In this document: in pieces, positions 1-6,279 of the stretch
Position numbering within the stretch: the first letter of the stretch is position 1
How the letters are laid out: each line of letters opens with the position of its first letter
Assembly (NCBI GenBank): GCA_005889445.1
Contig: VBGS01000117.1
Coordinates: forward strand, 1 to 6,279
DNA: 6,279 nucleotides
DNA from: Chloroflexota bacterium
GTDB taxonomy: Bacteria > Chloroflexota > Limnocylindria > P2-11E
Reading direction: 5' to 3'
Made by a program: the position numbers and the translations under genes
The notes under the pieces: model-generated
The model's input: the letters and a program-made list of their open reading frames with translations, nothing else
What the model was told of the DNA's origin: nothing
Database searches by the model: none

Positions 1-2396
1 CGCGTCAGCTCGGCGATCGCCGAGATGCTTTCGCCGAGCCGGCTGAGATCTCCCGCGAGCAGGATCTTCGCGCGTTCGGACGGATCGAGACCGGCGTCCT
101 GACGCAGGTTGCGGATCGTTCGCACCACCTCGCTCACGACCGCGAATCGAGCCTCGAGATCCGTGTCGCGCCTGCCGATGCGTGGCCATGCGGAGATCAC
201 GAGCGACGGCGCCGTCTCCCGCTTCGGAGCGTGGTGCCACAGCTGCAGCGCCAACGTCTCGGTGAGGAACGGCACGATCGGATGCGCGAGCCGTAGCAAA
301 CGGTCGAGCGCGTACGCGAGCGTGCGCACGGTCTCGTCGGCGCGCGGTCCGCGGAGCGACCGCTTGGCCAGCTCGATGTAGAGATCGGCGAGCTCGCCCC
401 ACGCGAAGCCCTCCAGCGCCGCCAGGTACTCACCGAACAGATAGCTTTCGATGAGGCGGGTGCACTCTTCCACCGCGGCCTCGGTGCGCGAGAGGATCCA
501 GCGCGCCCCCTCGGTATTCGCCTCGGGACGCTCGTCGACCGGATGCCCGCGGAACGCGTCGGGATTCTTGTCGACCTGCGCGAGGACGAACCGACCGATG
601 TTCCAGAGCTTGTTCCCGAAGTTGCGCGCGTGCAGGAGCTTCTCGTCGGTCAGCTGGCTATCGGCACCGGTCGCGACACCGGACACGAGCGCGTAGCGAA
701 GCGCGTCGGCGCCGTACTCCTGGATCAGTCCCACCGGGCTCACCACGTTGCCGAGCGACTTGCTCATCTTGACCGTGCCGACCCGGACGAGGCCATGGAG
801 ATACACCGTGTGAAACGGGATCTCCCCCATGTTCTCGAGGCCCATCATGATCATGCGGGCCACCCAGAAGAACAGGATGTCGTAGCCCGTCTCCATGATC
901 GAGCCCGGGTAGTACTTCCGCAGATCCGGCGTCTCGTCGGGCCAGCCGAGCGTGCTGTGCGGCCAGAGGGCGGATGAGAACCAGGTGTCGAGCACATCGG
1001 GATCGTGCTCGAGGTCGTCGGATTGACACCGTTTGCAGCGCTTCGGGTCCGGTCCATCCTCATCGGGCACGTTGATCTCGCCGCAGTCGCGGCAGTACCA
1101 CACCGGAATGGAGTGGCCCCACCAGATCTGGCGCGACACAGGCCAGTCGCGGATGTTCTCCATCCAGTTGAAATAGACCTTCTCCTGGTAGCGCGGGTAG
1201 ATCGTGATGTCGCCGTCGCGCACCGCCTTGATCGCCGGAGCGGCGAGCGGTGCCATGCGCATCCACCACTGCTTCATCACCAGCGGCTCATCGATGGTCA
1301 TGCAGCGGTCGTGCACGCCCACCGCGTGGGTGAGCGGCTCCTCCCTCACGAGGAGGCCCTTCTTGCGCAGGAGCTCGGCCATCTGCCGCCGCGCGGTCTC
1401 CCGGTCCGGACCCGCGAGCGGTCCCGCCGCGGGAGTCATCATGCCGCGCTTGTCGATCACCGAGATGATCGGCAGGCCGTGGCGCTGGCCGATCTCGAAG
1501 TCCGTCGCGTCGTGACCCGGGGTGATCTTGAGCGCGCCGGTCCCGAACTCGCGGTCGACGGCCTCGTCGGCGATGATCGGCACGCGCCGCTCCACGGCGG
1601 GCACGAGGACCTCCTTACCGACATAGGCGTTCCAGCGCGTGTCCTCTGGGTGCACGGCGACGGCGACGTCGGCCACGATCGTCTCCGGCCGCGTCGTCGC
1701 GACGATCAGGTCGGGCGTTCCCGCCGGCATCTGCTCGGCCCACGGGTAGCGGACGTAGTAGAGCGTGTCGGTCCGCTCGATGTGCTTCGCCTCGAGGTCC
1801 GAGTACGTCGTCTGGTCGCGCACGCACCAGTGCACGATCCGGTCGTCGCGATAGAGGTGCCCGTGCTTGTGGAGCCGGATGAAGTGCGTCCTGACCGCAC
1901 GCTGCTTGGAGGGCTCCATCGTGAAATTCGGCCGCGACCAGTCGAGAGAACACCCGAGCATGCGGAGCTGTTTCTCGATCCGTGGCCGGTAGTGGTCCAT
2001 CCACGTCCACATCTCCTGGACGAACTTCTCGCGGCCGAGCTGATTCCTGGTGATGCCCTCCTTGGCGAGCTCGTTCTCGACCACGACCTGCGCGATGATC
2101 CCGGCGTGATCGGTGCCCGGCATCCAGAGCGTGGGCTCGCCCTTCATGCGGTGCCAGCGCGCCATGAGGTCCTCGTAGCCACCGAAGCCAAGCGCGTGGC
2201 CGAGATGGAGATCGCCGGTCACGTTGGGCAGCGGCAGCATCATCACGAATGGCCGATTGGGATTCGCCTCGTCGGGCGTGAAGAAGCCCGAGCGCTCCCA
2301 CCACTCGTAGAGGTCCGCCTCGACGACGGACGGACGGAAGTTCTTCTCTTTCAGCGCGAGCGCCGATCCGGGCGGTCTGGTGATCGTCGCGGCCAT
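1..2396 (-). CDS. valS: Valyl-tRNA synthetase (class Ia), 3' end beyond the left edge
   Basis: This cytoplasmic enzyme charges tRNA(Val) with valine using ATP and edits mischarged threonine. The frame is open from the ATG at 2396 to the edge (798 full codons). An N-terminal extension is followed by the Rossmann catalytic core with the HIGH-class motif HLGH at residues 64-67, inside LPLPNVTGDLHLGHAL. The CP1 editing domain follows, with TTRPET at 234-239 and GHDATD at about 294-299. A zinc ribbon has Cys435-x2-Cys438 and Cys454-x2-Cys457, as in Thermus-type ValS. Next come DPDVLDTWFSSALWP and the KMSKS loop at 543-547 (KMSKS, then LGNVV). The class Ia anticodon-binding helical domain fills roughly 590-770. 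The window stops before the usual C-terminal coiled-coil arm, so some 60-120 residues are probably missing. The start is fixed by an AAGGAGAGA ribosome-binding site and the upstream T-box. Family assignment is certain; valine specificity is supported by the PNVTG block and by the GUC T-box specifier. Confidence 0.97.
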   Translation of the reverse strand, partial: MAATITRPPGSALALKEKNFRPSVVEADLYEWWERSGFFTPDEANPNRPFVMMLPLPNVTGDLHLGHALGFGGYEDLMARWHRMKGEPTLWMPGTDHAGIIAQVVVENELAKEGITRNQLGREKFVQEMWTWMDHYRPRIEKQLRMLGCSLDWSRPNFTMEPSKQRAVRTHFIRLHKHGHLYRDDRIVHWCVRDQTTYSDLEAKHIERTDTLYYVRYPWAEQMPAGTPDLIVATTRPETIVADVAVAVHPEDTRWNAYVGKEVLVPAVERRVPIIADEAVDREFGTGALKITPGHDATDFEIGQRHGLPIISVIDKRGMMTPAAGPLAGPDRETARRQMAELLRKKGLLVREEPLTHAVGVHDRCMTIDEPLVMKQWWMRMAPLAAPAIKAVRDGDITIYPRYQEKVYFNWMENIRDWPVSRQIWWGHSIPVWYCRDCGEINVPDEDGPDPKRCKRCQSDDLEHDPDVLDTWFSSALWPHSTLGWPDETPDLRKYYPGSIMETGYDILFFWVARMIMMGLENMGEIPFHTVYLHGLVRVGTVKMSKSLGNVVSPVGLIQEYGADALRYALVSGVATGADSQLTDEKLLHARNFGNKLWNIGRFVLAQVDKNPDAFRGHPVDERPEANTEGARWILSRTEAAVEECTRLIESYLFGEYLAALEGFAWGELADLYIELAKRSLRGPRADETVRTLAYALDRLLRLAHPIVPFLTETLALQLWHHAPKRETAPSLVISAWPRIGRRDTDLEARFAVVSEVVRTIRNLRQDAGLDPSERAKILLAGDLSRLGESISAIAELT

Positions 2397-2401
2397 CGTC
2401 G

Positions 2402-2410
2402 TCTCTCCTT
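2402..2410 (-). promoter_or_regulatory. Ribosome-binding site of valS
   Basis: On the minus strand the sequence reads AAGGAGAGA, a strong Shine-Dalgarno match, about 5 bases before the ATG at 2396. It lies just downstream of the T-box terminator's T-run, as expected for a leader controlled by transcription termination. It is the main reason for choosing this start codon. Confidence 0.9.
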
Positions 2411-2419
2411 CCGGACAAC

Positions 2420-2451
2420 AAAAATCCCGGCTCGCCTGGGGCGAGTCGGGA
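2420..2451 (-). terminator. Intrinsic terminator of the valS T-box
   Basis: The minus strand reads TCCCG-A-CTCGCC, loop CCA, GGCGAG-C-CGGGA, then TTTTTGTT. This gives an eleven-pair GC-rich stem with one A/C mismatch, followed directly by a T-run (2420-2424). It should form when charged tRNA(Val) is abundant, stopping transcription before the valS ribosome-binding site. Confidence 0.92.
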
Positions 2452-2468
2452 CCCGCGGTACCACCCAG
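2436..2468 (-). promoter_or_regulatory. T-box sequence and antiterminator
   Basis: The canonical T-box GGGTGGTACCGCGG occupies 2453-2466. In the antiterminator fold, CTGGG (2464-2468) pairs with CCCAG (2436-2440) and GCG (2454-2456) pairs with CGC (2441-2443), leaving the seven-base bulge TGGTACC. UGGU in the bulge is complementary to ACCA, the 3' end of a tRNA with discriminator base A, as is normal for bacterial tRNA(Val). The 3' partner bases are the loop and 5' arm of the terminator hairpin, so the two folds are mutually exclusive. Confidence 0.9.
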
Positions 2469-2534
2469 ATTCACACGACGGCGTCGTGCCTCATCGATCC
2501 GCGCTAACGGGCGGACCCGCTCCGGCTCGCGGGC

Positions 2535-2537
2535 GAC
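2535..2537 (-). promoter_or_regulatory. T-box specifier codon GUC (Val)
   Basis: In the internal loop on the 3' side of Stem I, the context AGAAG-GTC-GCCC parallels known specifier loops in which GAA and a purine precede the triplet. GUC pairs with the GAC anticodon of tRNA(Val), matching the downstream gene. The opposite strand of the loop carries the expected AGTA element at about 2607-2610. Confidence 0.85.
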
Positions 2538-2587
2538 CTTCTGGACCCGGCATTCCGAGGCGCGCTCTCACCTCTCGCGCGCCCTCT

Positions 2588-3115
2588 CTATCGGTGCGAG
2601 GTCCGTACTCCTCCCGGTCGCTGCCGGATGTTCGAATTGTAGGGGCGGTTGTCGACCACGGCCACGCGGCGCCGGCCCCACCTGCCGCCGTAGCTCGCGA
2701 ATACCACGAGGATCGAGAAGAACACCAGCGCCGTCGCGATGAGGACGAGCGAGGTCGCTGCCTCGCCCGCCTTCGCGAGCGGTGACGCCGCGCCCGACGG
2801 CAAGGACTGCGCTACGTACCCGGCCTGACCGGGCGCCACCAGGCCGACGAAGGCAGCCGACGGTGCGCCCGGGTTGAGCTCGACGCACGCGTATCCGGCA
2901 AGGGCGGACATCGCGGTGCCAGCCGCGACCGACGCCTTGACGGCGGTATCCGCGCTCGTGAGCACGAAGGAGCCCGCGCTGTTCGCCGTCGGCGCTGAAA
3001 ACTCGCTCACGGTGCCACACCGCACGAGCGGATCCGCGGCCTGCGCGCCCATCCCGAGAAGGACCGCGGCCGCGACGACGGAGAAGGCGATGCCGACTCG
3101 AAGAGCGAGGTTCAC
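2588..3115 (-). CDS. Small secreted/membrane-anchored protein of unknown function
   Basis: This 175-residue protein is not one I recognise. Residues 1-26 look like a signal peptide: Arg6, then a hydrophobic core and a plausible cleavage site after AQA (24-26). Residues 27-115 form an Ala/Gly/Ser/Thr-rich exported region with two cysteines, Cys33 and Cys77, that could form a disulfide. Residues 121-141 form a strong C-terminal transmembrane helix, followed by GRWGRRR and a basic tail of about 30 residues. Uncleaved, it would span the membrane twice; cleaved, it would be type I with a cytoplasmic tail. The GTG start at 3115 is forced by an in-frame TGA four codons upstream; no clear Shine-Dalgarno is seen. 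It follows the c-di-GMP gene by 47 bases and is probably co-transcribed. Its last codons overlap the valS promoter -10 and T-box Stem I, and its TAG stop is part of the TAGAGAG element. An envelope role is only a guess. Confidence 0.75.
   Translation of the reverse strand: MNLALRVGIAFSVVAAAVLLGMGAQAADPLVRCGTVSEFSAPTANSAGSFVLTSADTAVKASVAAGTAMSALAGYACVELNPGAPSAAFVGLVAPGQAGYVAQSLPSGAASPLAKAGEAATSLVLIATALVFFSILVVFASYGGRWGRRRVAVVDNRPYNSNIRQRPGGVRTSHR
2636..2641 (-). promoter_or_regulatory. Candidate -10 box (TACAAT) for the valS leader
   Basis: TACAAT matches the sigma-70-type TATAAT in five of six positions. A start about 6-8 bases downstream (about 2628-2630) would fall just ahead of the first Stem I base at 2627, which is where a T-box transcript should begin. 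The hexamer at the 17-base spacing is TGGCCG (2659-2664), a poor -35, so recognition may rest on the -10 or on another factor. The box lies within the codons for Pro-Tyr-Asn-Ser of the upstream gene. Confidence 0.6.
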
Positions 3116-3142
3116 CGAAGGTCGTCAGATGCACGAGCGGTG

Positions 3143-3160
3143 CCGCGGACTCTGCCGCGG
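3143..3160. repeat. CCGCGG inverted/direct repeat in the intergenic gap
   Basis: Two copies of the self-complementary hexamer CCGCGG (3143-3148 and 3155-3160) are separated by six bases. They begin two bases past the stop codon of the c-di-GMP gene. The copies could pair as a six-base GC hairpin in RNA, but no T-run follows in the direction of transcription, so a classical terminator is not supported. It may be a weak attenuator, an RNA end stabiliser, or chance in GC-rich DNA. Confidence 0.4.
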
Positions 3161-3162
3161 GG

Positions 3163-6100
3163 CTACGCGGGGGTGCGCCTCCGCCTCTGGAGCTGCTTCT
3201 GCCGATACATCGCTCGGTCGGCCGCGTCGACGAGCGCGTCGACCGTCGCCTCGCCGGTCGCGTCGGCGACGCCCCAGGCGATGGTCGGAAGGTGATGACC
3301 CGCTGTGAGCGTCCCCGCGGCGACGCTTTCGGCGAGCCGGCGCATGATCCGCTCGGCGGTCAGGATGGGCGCGCCCGCAAAAAGGACCGCGAACTCGTCG
3401 CCACCGATCCGGGCGACAAGGTCACCATCGCGAACTCCGGCCTGGAGCAGCTCACCCATTCTCACGAGCGCCTCGTCGCCCGCCGCGTGCCCCTGCTCGT
3501 CGTTGAGGGCCTTGAGGCCGTTCGCATCGAGCACCGCGACCGAGAGCGGCTGCCCCTCGTGCCGAGACAGCTCTAGCTCGAGGCGCGAGAAGAAGCTCCG
3601 CCTGTTCGGCAGGCCCGTGAGCGGGTCGGTCGCCGCCGCGGTCTTCGCGGCCTGGTGCAGCTTGGCGACGCGGACGGCCGCCGCGATCTGGTGCGATACC
3701 GCCGTCAGAAGGTCCTCGTCCTGGCGGGCGAACGCCGCGATCCTCGCGCTCTCGACACCCAGTACGCCGACGCGCTCCTCGGCGAGCTGGAGCGGCACGA
3801 CGAGGACGGACCTGATCTCGGACGGTCCGTAGAAGCGCGGGTCGGCGGTCCCGTCAGGAACGTTCTGCATCTCGCCATGCTCGATGACCCACCAGCTGAT
3901 GCCCTGCCCGCGCGGCAGCCGCTGGCCGACATAGCTGCCGGATGGACCCACGGCTGCGCGGATGACCAGATGTTCGGCGGTCTCGTCGAGCGTGAGCAGG
4001 AATCCGTTCTCGTAGCCCATCGCGTCGCAGACGATGCCCAGGAGCCTGCCCGCGAGCTCATCGATGTCGAGCACCGCGCTGATCTCGGACGCGAGCCGCT
4101 GAAGGATCGCGAGCTGCCGACCGTGCGCGTGGGCGCTCGCGGCGGCCTGCTCGAGCAGGCCTCCAGGCCCGGGCACGTCCTCGATGTCCTCGTGAAGGAT
4201 GCCGGCGATGCGTCGCAGCTGCGCGGCGCCCTGGGCGCGGTCACGTTCGATCAGCCGAAGGAACGCGTCGACGACGCCTGGATGGAACTGCGTTCCGCGG
4301 CAGCGCAGCAGCTCCGCGCAGGCGAACTCGACCGTCTGGGCCTGTTTGTACGCGCGCCGGCTCACGATCACTTCGAATGCGTCGGCGGCCGAGACGACGT
4401 ACGCCTCGATCGGGACGAGGTCGCCGCCGAGCTGGTCAGGGTACCCGGTCCCGTCGTAGCGCTCGTGGTGCGAGCGGATCGTCGACACGAGATCGCGCAG
4501 CGGCTCGACCGCATTCACGATCGAGGCGCCAAGCACGGAATGCGTCCGCATCACGACCCACTCCTGCTCGGTCAGTGCGGCAGGCTTGTTGAGGATCGCG
4601 TCGGGCACACCGATCTTGCCGATGTCGTGGAGCAGGGCCCCAAGCTGGATGCGCCGGATGTGATCGGGACTGAGCTGCATTTCCTCCGCGATGCCTCGAG
4701 CAAGCGCGGCGACGCGCGCCGAGTGACTCCGCGTATACCGGTCGCGCGCATCGACCGCTGCCGCGAGGGCGCGGACCGACGCGAGGTAGAGCTCGCGCAT
4801 GCGGGCGAGCGCGTCAGCGTTCTCGAACGCCGTCGCGACGAGGTTCGCGAGCGACTGCAGCACCGCGACGTCCTCTTCATCGAAGGCGCCCGGAGCGTGC
4901 GACTCGCTCGCGAGCACGCCGACGAGACGTCCGCGGCTCTTCATCGGCACGAACACGCCGCTCGGAGTTTCGTGGAGCTGCGCGCTGCGGACGACGATGC
5001 TGAGCGGGTCATCGCCGAGCGGGCGATGGGGCTCGCCGCTCTCGATCCGCTGGCCGTCGGCCCGGAGAAGGATCGTGAGTTCGGCGTGGTCGCCGTCGTA
5101 GCGCGCGATCGTGAACGCGTCGCGCCGCGCGAGGATCGCCGCCGTCTGGTACGCCGCCTGGGCGATATCGAGAGGATCGTGCATCGCTCCGAGCCGCCAG
5201 GCGAGCTCGTTGAGCGCGGAAAGGCGGCCGATCCGCCGCTCGCGGTCCTGCCGCTCGGTCGCCGCGCGGAGCGCGCTTCCGGCGAGCTCGGCGTACGCGG
5301 TCAGCTGCTGGCGTTCGATCACGTCAAAGGTGCGGTACGGATCCGTCGTCGCGAGGGTCAGCGCCGCGCGCACATCGCCGCCGATGAGAACAGGCGCTGC
5401 CATCGTCGCATGAAGATGCTCGGTGTGCGCGAGCTGGACGACCGGCCGATGGTCCTCGCCCCGATGCTCTCGCTCGTAATCCCGAACGACGACAAGCGTT
5501 CGCCGACCGACGACGTCGCGCTGGAGCGGACCCAGCGGCGACCAATCCTGTTCGCGGATCGACGCCGCTTTGCCGAGCGCGGCCAGCGGGCGGCCGAGGC
5601 TGCCCTTGATCTCGCTGATATGCACCCAGTCGACGTCGAACGCGGCCTTCATGCTCGAAGCGATGCGCCCGATCACGTCCTCCGGCATCCGGCCCGTCAG
5701 CTCGTGCGAGAGGCTCTCGAGGCGCCGACCCTGATCGATGACCCGGGCGTTGCGGAGCGCGACCGCGGCATGCGAGGCGAGTCCTTCGAGTGCGCGGATG
5801 TCATCGCCGTCGAACGGGCGGATGACCAGCCGCCCGACGGTGAGCGTCGCGGCGACGTCGCCGTGGACGAAGATGGGTACGCCGACGATCGAGCGGACGC
5901 CGACCGCCTGGACCGCGGCGACCGCGGTGGGATCCGACCCGTAGTCGTTGGCGGCGACCGTGGAGCGGCTACGGAGAACGGCCCCGACGATGCCGCGGTC
6001 GCTCGGCGCGTGGATGCCGACGACGCGCTCGCCGGTGCCCGCCCCGGCCGCGATGTGGAACTCCTCGCCGCGCCGGATGTTGACCGTCGCGTGCTGCGCG

Positions 6101-6279
6101 TCAGCCAGATGCAGCGCGTTTCGCGCGATGGAGCGAAAGAGCGCCATCGGCTCGGTCTCGCCGGCGATCTCCGTCGCGATCCTCTCGAGGCTGCGGCCGA
6201 TACGGAGCGCGCGCTCGGCGCGTCCCTGTTCCGCGCGGTAGCTGTCGACGGTCGCGGCGAGGATGAGCACGGTGAGGCT
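3163..6279 (-). CDS. Multi-GAF HD-GYP/GGDEF cyclic-di-GMP turnover protein, 5' end beyond the right edge
   Basis: This signalling protein is predicted both to make c-di-GMP (GGDEF) and to degrade it (HD-GYP). Numbering is from the GTG at 6270, but the frame continues open to the edge through a hydrophobic stretch (SLTVLILAA). The true start, probably with membrane segments, is therefore outside the window. Domains in order: possible TM end and coil (1-40), GAF1 (about 40-177), GAF2 (190-338), GAF3 (355-487), HD-GYP (490-680), linker, GAF4 (718-870), GGDEF (878-1030). HD-GYP residues include His516, HDIGK 548-552, His577, HHERYDGTGYP 601-611 and Asp630. Tyr512, where trinuclear enzymes have Glu, suggests a two-metal site. 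GGDEF features are DPLTGLPNR 882-890, GGDEF 956-960, and the RxxD inhibitory site (Arg947-Asp950) five residues before GGDEF. No obvious bilin-attachment cysteine is seen in the GAFs. The protein ends in a basic tail, QRRRRTPA. Ligands are unknown. Confidence 0.93.
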   Translation of the reverse strand, partial: SLTVLILAATVDSYRAEQGRAERALRIGRSLERIATEIAGETEPMALFRSIARNALHLADAQHATVNIRRGEEFHIAAGAGTGERVVGIHAPSDRGIVGAVLRSRSTVAANDYGSDPTAVAAVQAVGVRSIVGVPIFVHGDVAATLTVGRLVIRPFDGDDIRALEGLASHAAVALRNARVIDQGRRLESLSHELTGRMPEDVIGRIASSMKAAFDVDWVHISEIKGSLGRPLAALGKAASIREQDWSPLGPLQRDVVGRRTLVVVRDYEREHRGEDHRPVVQLAHTEHLHATMAAPVLIGGDVRAALTLATTDPYRTFDVIERQQLTAYAELAGSALRAATERQDRERRIGRLSALNELAWRLGAMHDPLDIAQAAYQTAAILARRDAFTIARYDGDHAELTILLRADGQRIESGEPHRPLGDDPLSIVVRSAQLHETPSGVFVPMKSRGRLVGVLASESHAPGAFDEEDVAVLQSLANLVATAFENADALARMRELYLASVRALAAAVDARDRYTRSHSARVAALARGIAEEMQLSPDHIRRIQLGALLHDIGKIGVPDAILNKPAALTEQEWVVMRTHSVLGASIVNAVEPLRDLVSTIRSHHERYDGTGYPDQLGGDLVPIEAYVVSAADAFEVIVSRRAYKQAQTVEFACAELLRCRGTQFHPGVVDAFLRLIERDRAQGAAQLRRIAGILHEDIEDVPGPGGLLEQAAASAHAHGRQLAILQRLASEISAVLDIDELAGRLLGIVCDAMGYENGFLLTLDETAEHLVIRAAVGPSGSYVGQRLPRGQGISWWVIEHGEMQNVPDGTADPRFYGPSEIRSVLVVPLQLAEERVGVLGVESARIAAFARQDEDLLTAVSHQIAAAVRVAKLHQAAKTAAATDPLTGLPNRRSFFSRLELELSRHEGQPLSVAVLDANGLKALNDEQGHAAGDEALVRMGELLQAGVRDGDLVARIGGDEFAVLFAGAPILTAERIMRRLAESVAAGTLTAGHHLPTIAWGVADATGEATVDALVDAADRAMYRQKQLQRRRRTPA

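Larger units (their letters stand above)
2420..2627 (-). promoter_or_regulatory. T-box riboswitch leader (tRNA-Val sensing, specifier GUC)
   Basis: This cis-acting leader of valS senses the charging state of tRNA(Val). Stem I spans about 2522-2627. Its base is CCGGC/GCCGG, followed by a GA/kink-turn-like bulge (AGCGAC opposite CGA) and CGGG/CCCG. A specifier loop opposite GAGTA reads AGAAGGTCG. Above it are GGACC/GGTCC, GCA/TGC, CCGA/TCGG, an AGAGA bulge and an apical GGCGCGC/GCGCGCC hairpin (2559-2583) with a GGTGAGA loop. These match the conserved AGAGAG and GGUG elements of T-box Stem I. GTC at 2535-2537 takes the specifier position, preceded by GAAG much as GGC is preceded by GAAA in Bacillus glyQS, and it is a valine codon. 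CGTTA and TGAGG elements and a Stem III hairpin (CACGACG/CGTCGTG, 2474-2488) follow, then the T-box sequence and terminator. Identity is near certain; exact pairings were drawn by eye. Confidence 0.95.

Noticed and set aside
543..977. Plus-strand frame of 144 codons
   Set aside because: It is antisense to the KMSKS-to-anticodon-binding region of valS and has no recognisable features.
1615..2421. Minus-strand frame of about 268 codons inside valS
   Set aside because: It is out of frame with HLGH, TTRPET and KMSKS, is Arg-rich and low in complexity, and overlaps the valS start and ribosome-binding site.
1005..2507. Long open frame of about 500 codons on the plus strand
   Set aside because: It lies antisense to valS, whose minus-strand frame carries every class Ia synthetase motif. 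The plus-strand translation is rich in His, Arg, Val and Asp with no domain pattern, typical of a GC-rich shadow frame.
2650..2655. TCGACA as a -35 box for the valS promoter
   Set aside because: It resembles TTGACA but is only 8 bases from the TACAAT box, too close for normal -35/-10 spacing.
2568..3134. Alternative minus-strand frame of 188 codons starting at GTG 3134
   Set aside because: Its translation is Arg/Gly-rich without hydrophobic segments. The overlapping 175-codon frame encodes a signal peptide and a TM helix and is the better gene.
3143..3160. Intrinsic terminator after the c-di-GMP gene
   Set aside because: The CCGCGG repeats can pair but no T-run follows on the minus strand, so the terminator call is not supported.
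6268..6270. GTG at 6270 as the true start of the c-di-GMP gene
   Set aside because: The frame remains open upstream to the window edge within a hydrophobic stretch, and no ribosome-binding site can be assessed; the gene more likely begins outside the window.

Overview
The window is high-GC DNA (roughly two thirds G+C by eye). All supported genes read on the minus strand, so transcription runs from the right edge towards the left. From upstream to downstream they are: (1) a large multi-domain cyclic-di-GMP enzyme, GAF-GAF-GAF-HD-GYP-GAF-GGDEF, whose start lies beyond the right edge; (2) a small secreted or membrane-anchored protein of unknown function; (3) a tRNA(Val)-sensing T-box leader; and (4) valS, encoding valyl-tRNA synthetase, which runs off the left edge after about 798 codons. 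There is no sign of mobile elements, CRISPR arrays, tRNA or rRNA genes.

The T-box is the best-resolved regulatory element. It has a kinked Stem I, a GUC (valine) specifier, a Stem III hairpin, the canonical T-box sequence with a UGGU acceptor-binding bulge, and a terminator hairpin whose loop and 5' arm are needed to build the antiterminator. Uncharged tRNA(Val) should stabilise the antiterminator and turn valS on. A TACAAT -10 box sits 8 bases before the first Stem I pair, and both it and the 5' half of Stem I lie inside the 3' end of the small membrane-protein gene. About 40 bases therefore encode protein and also form the 5' part of a riboswitch.

The c-di-GMP protein appears catalytically competent in both directions: intact GGDEF with an RxxD inhibitory site, and intact HD-GYP metal and signature residues. 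Its phosphodiesterase precedes its cyclase, with a GAF domain between them. The 47-base gap to the small membrane-protein gene suggests the two are co-transcribed, although a CCGCGG hairpin sits in that gap. There is no evident functional link to valS; the T-box with its own promoter appears to insulate valS.

The organism is probably a GC-rich bacterium from a T-box-using phylum. The T-box valS leader, the zinc-ribbon ValS resembling that of Thermus and Chloroflexota, and the many-GAF c-di-GMP protein suggest an uncultured Chloroflexota-type lineage. This is an inference and not proven from one window.
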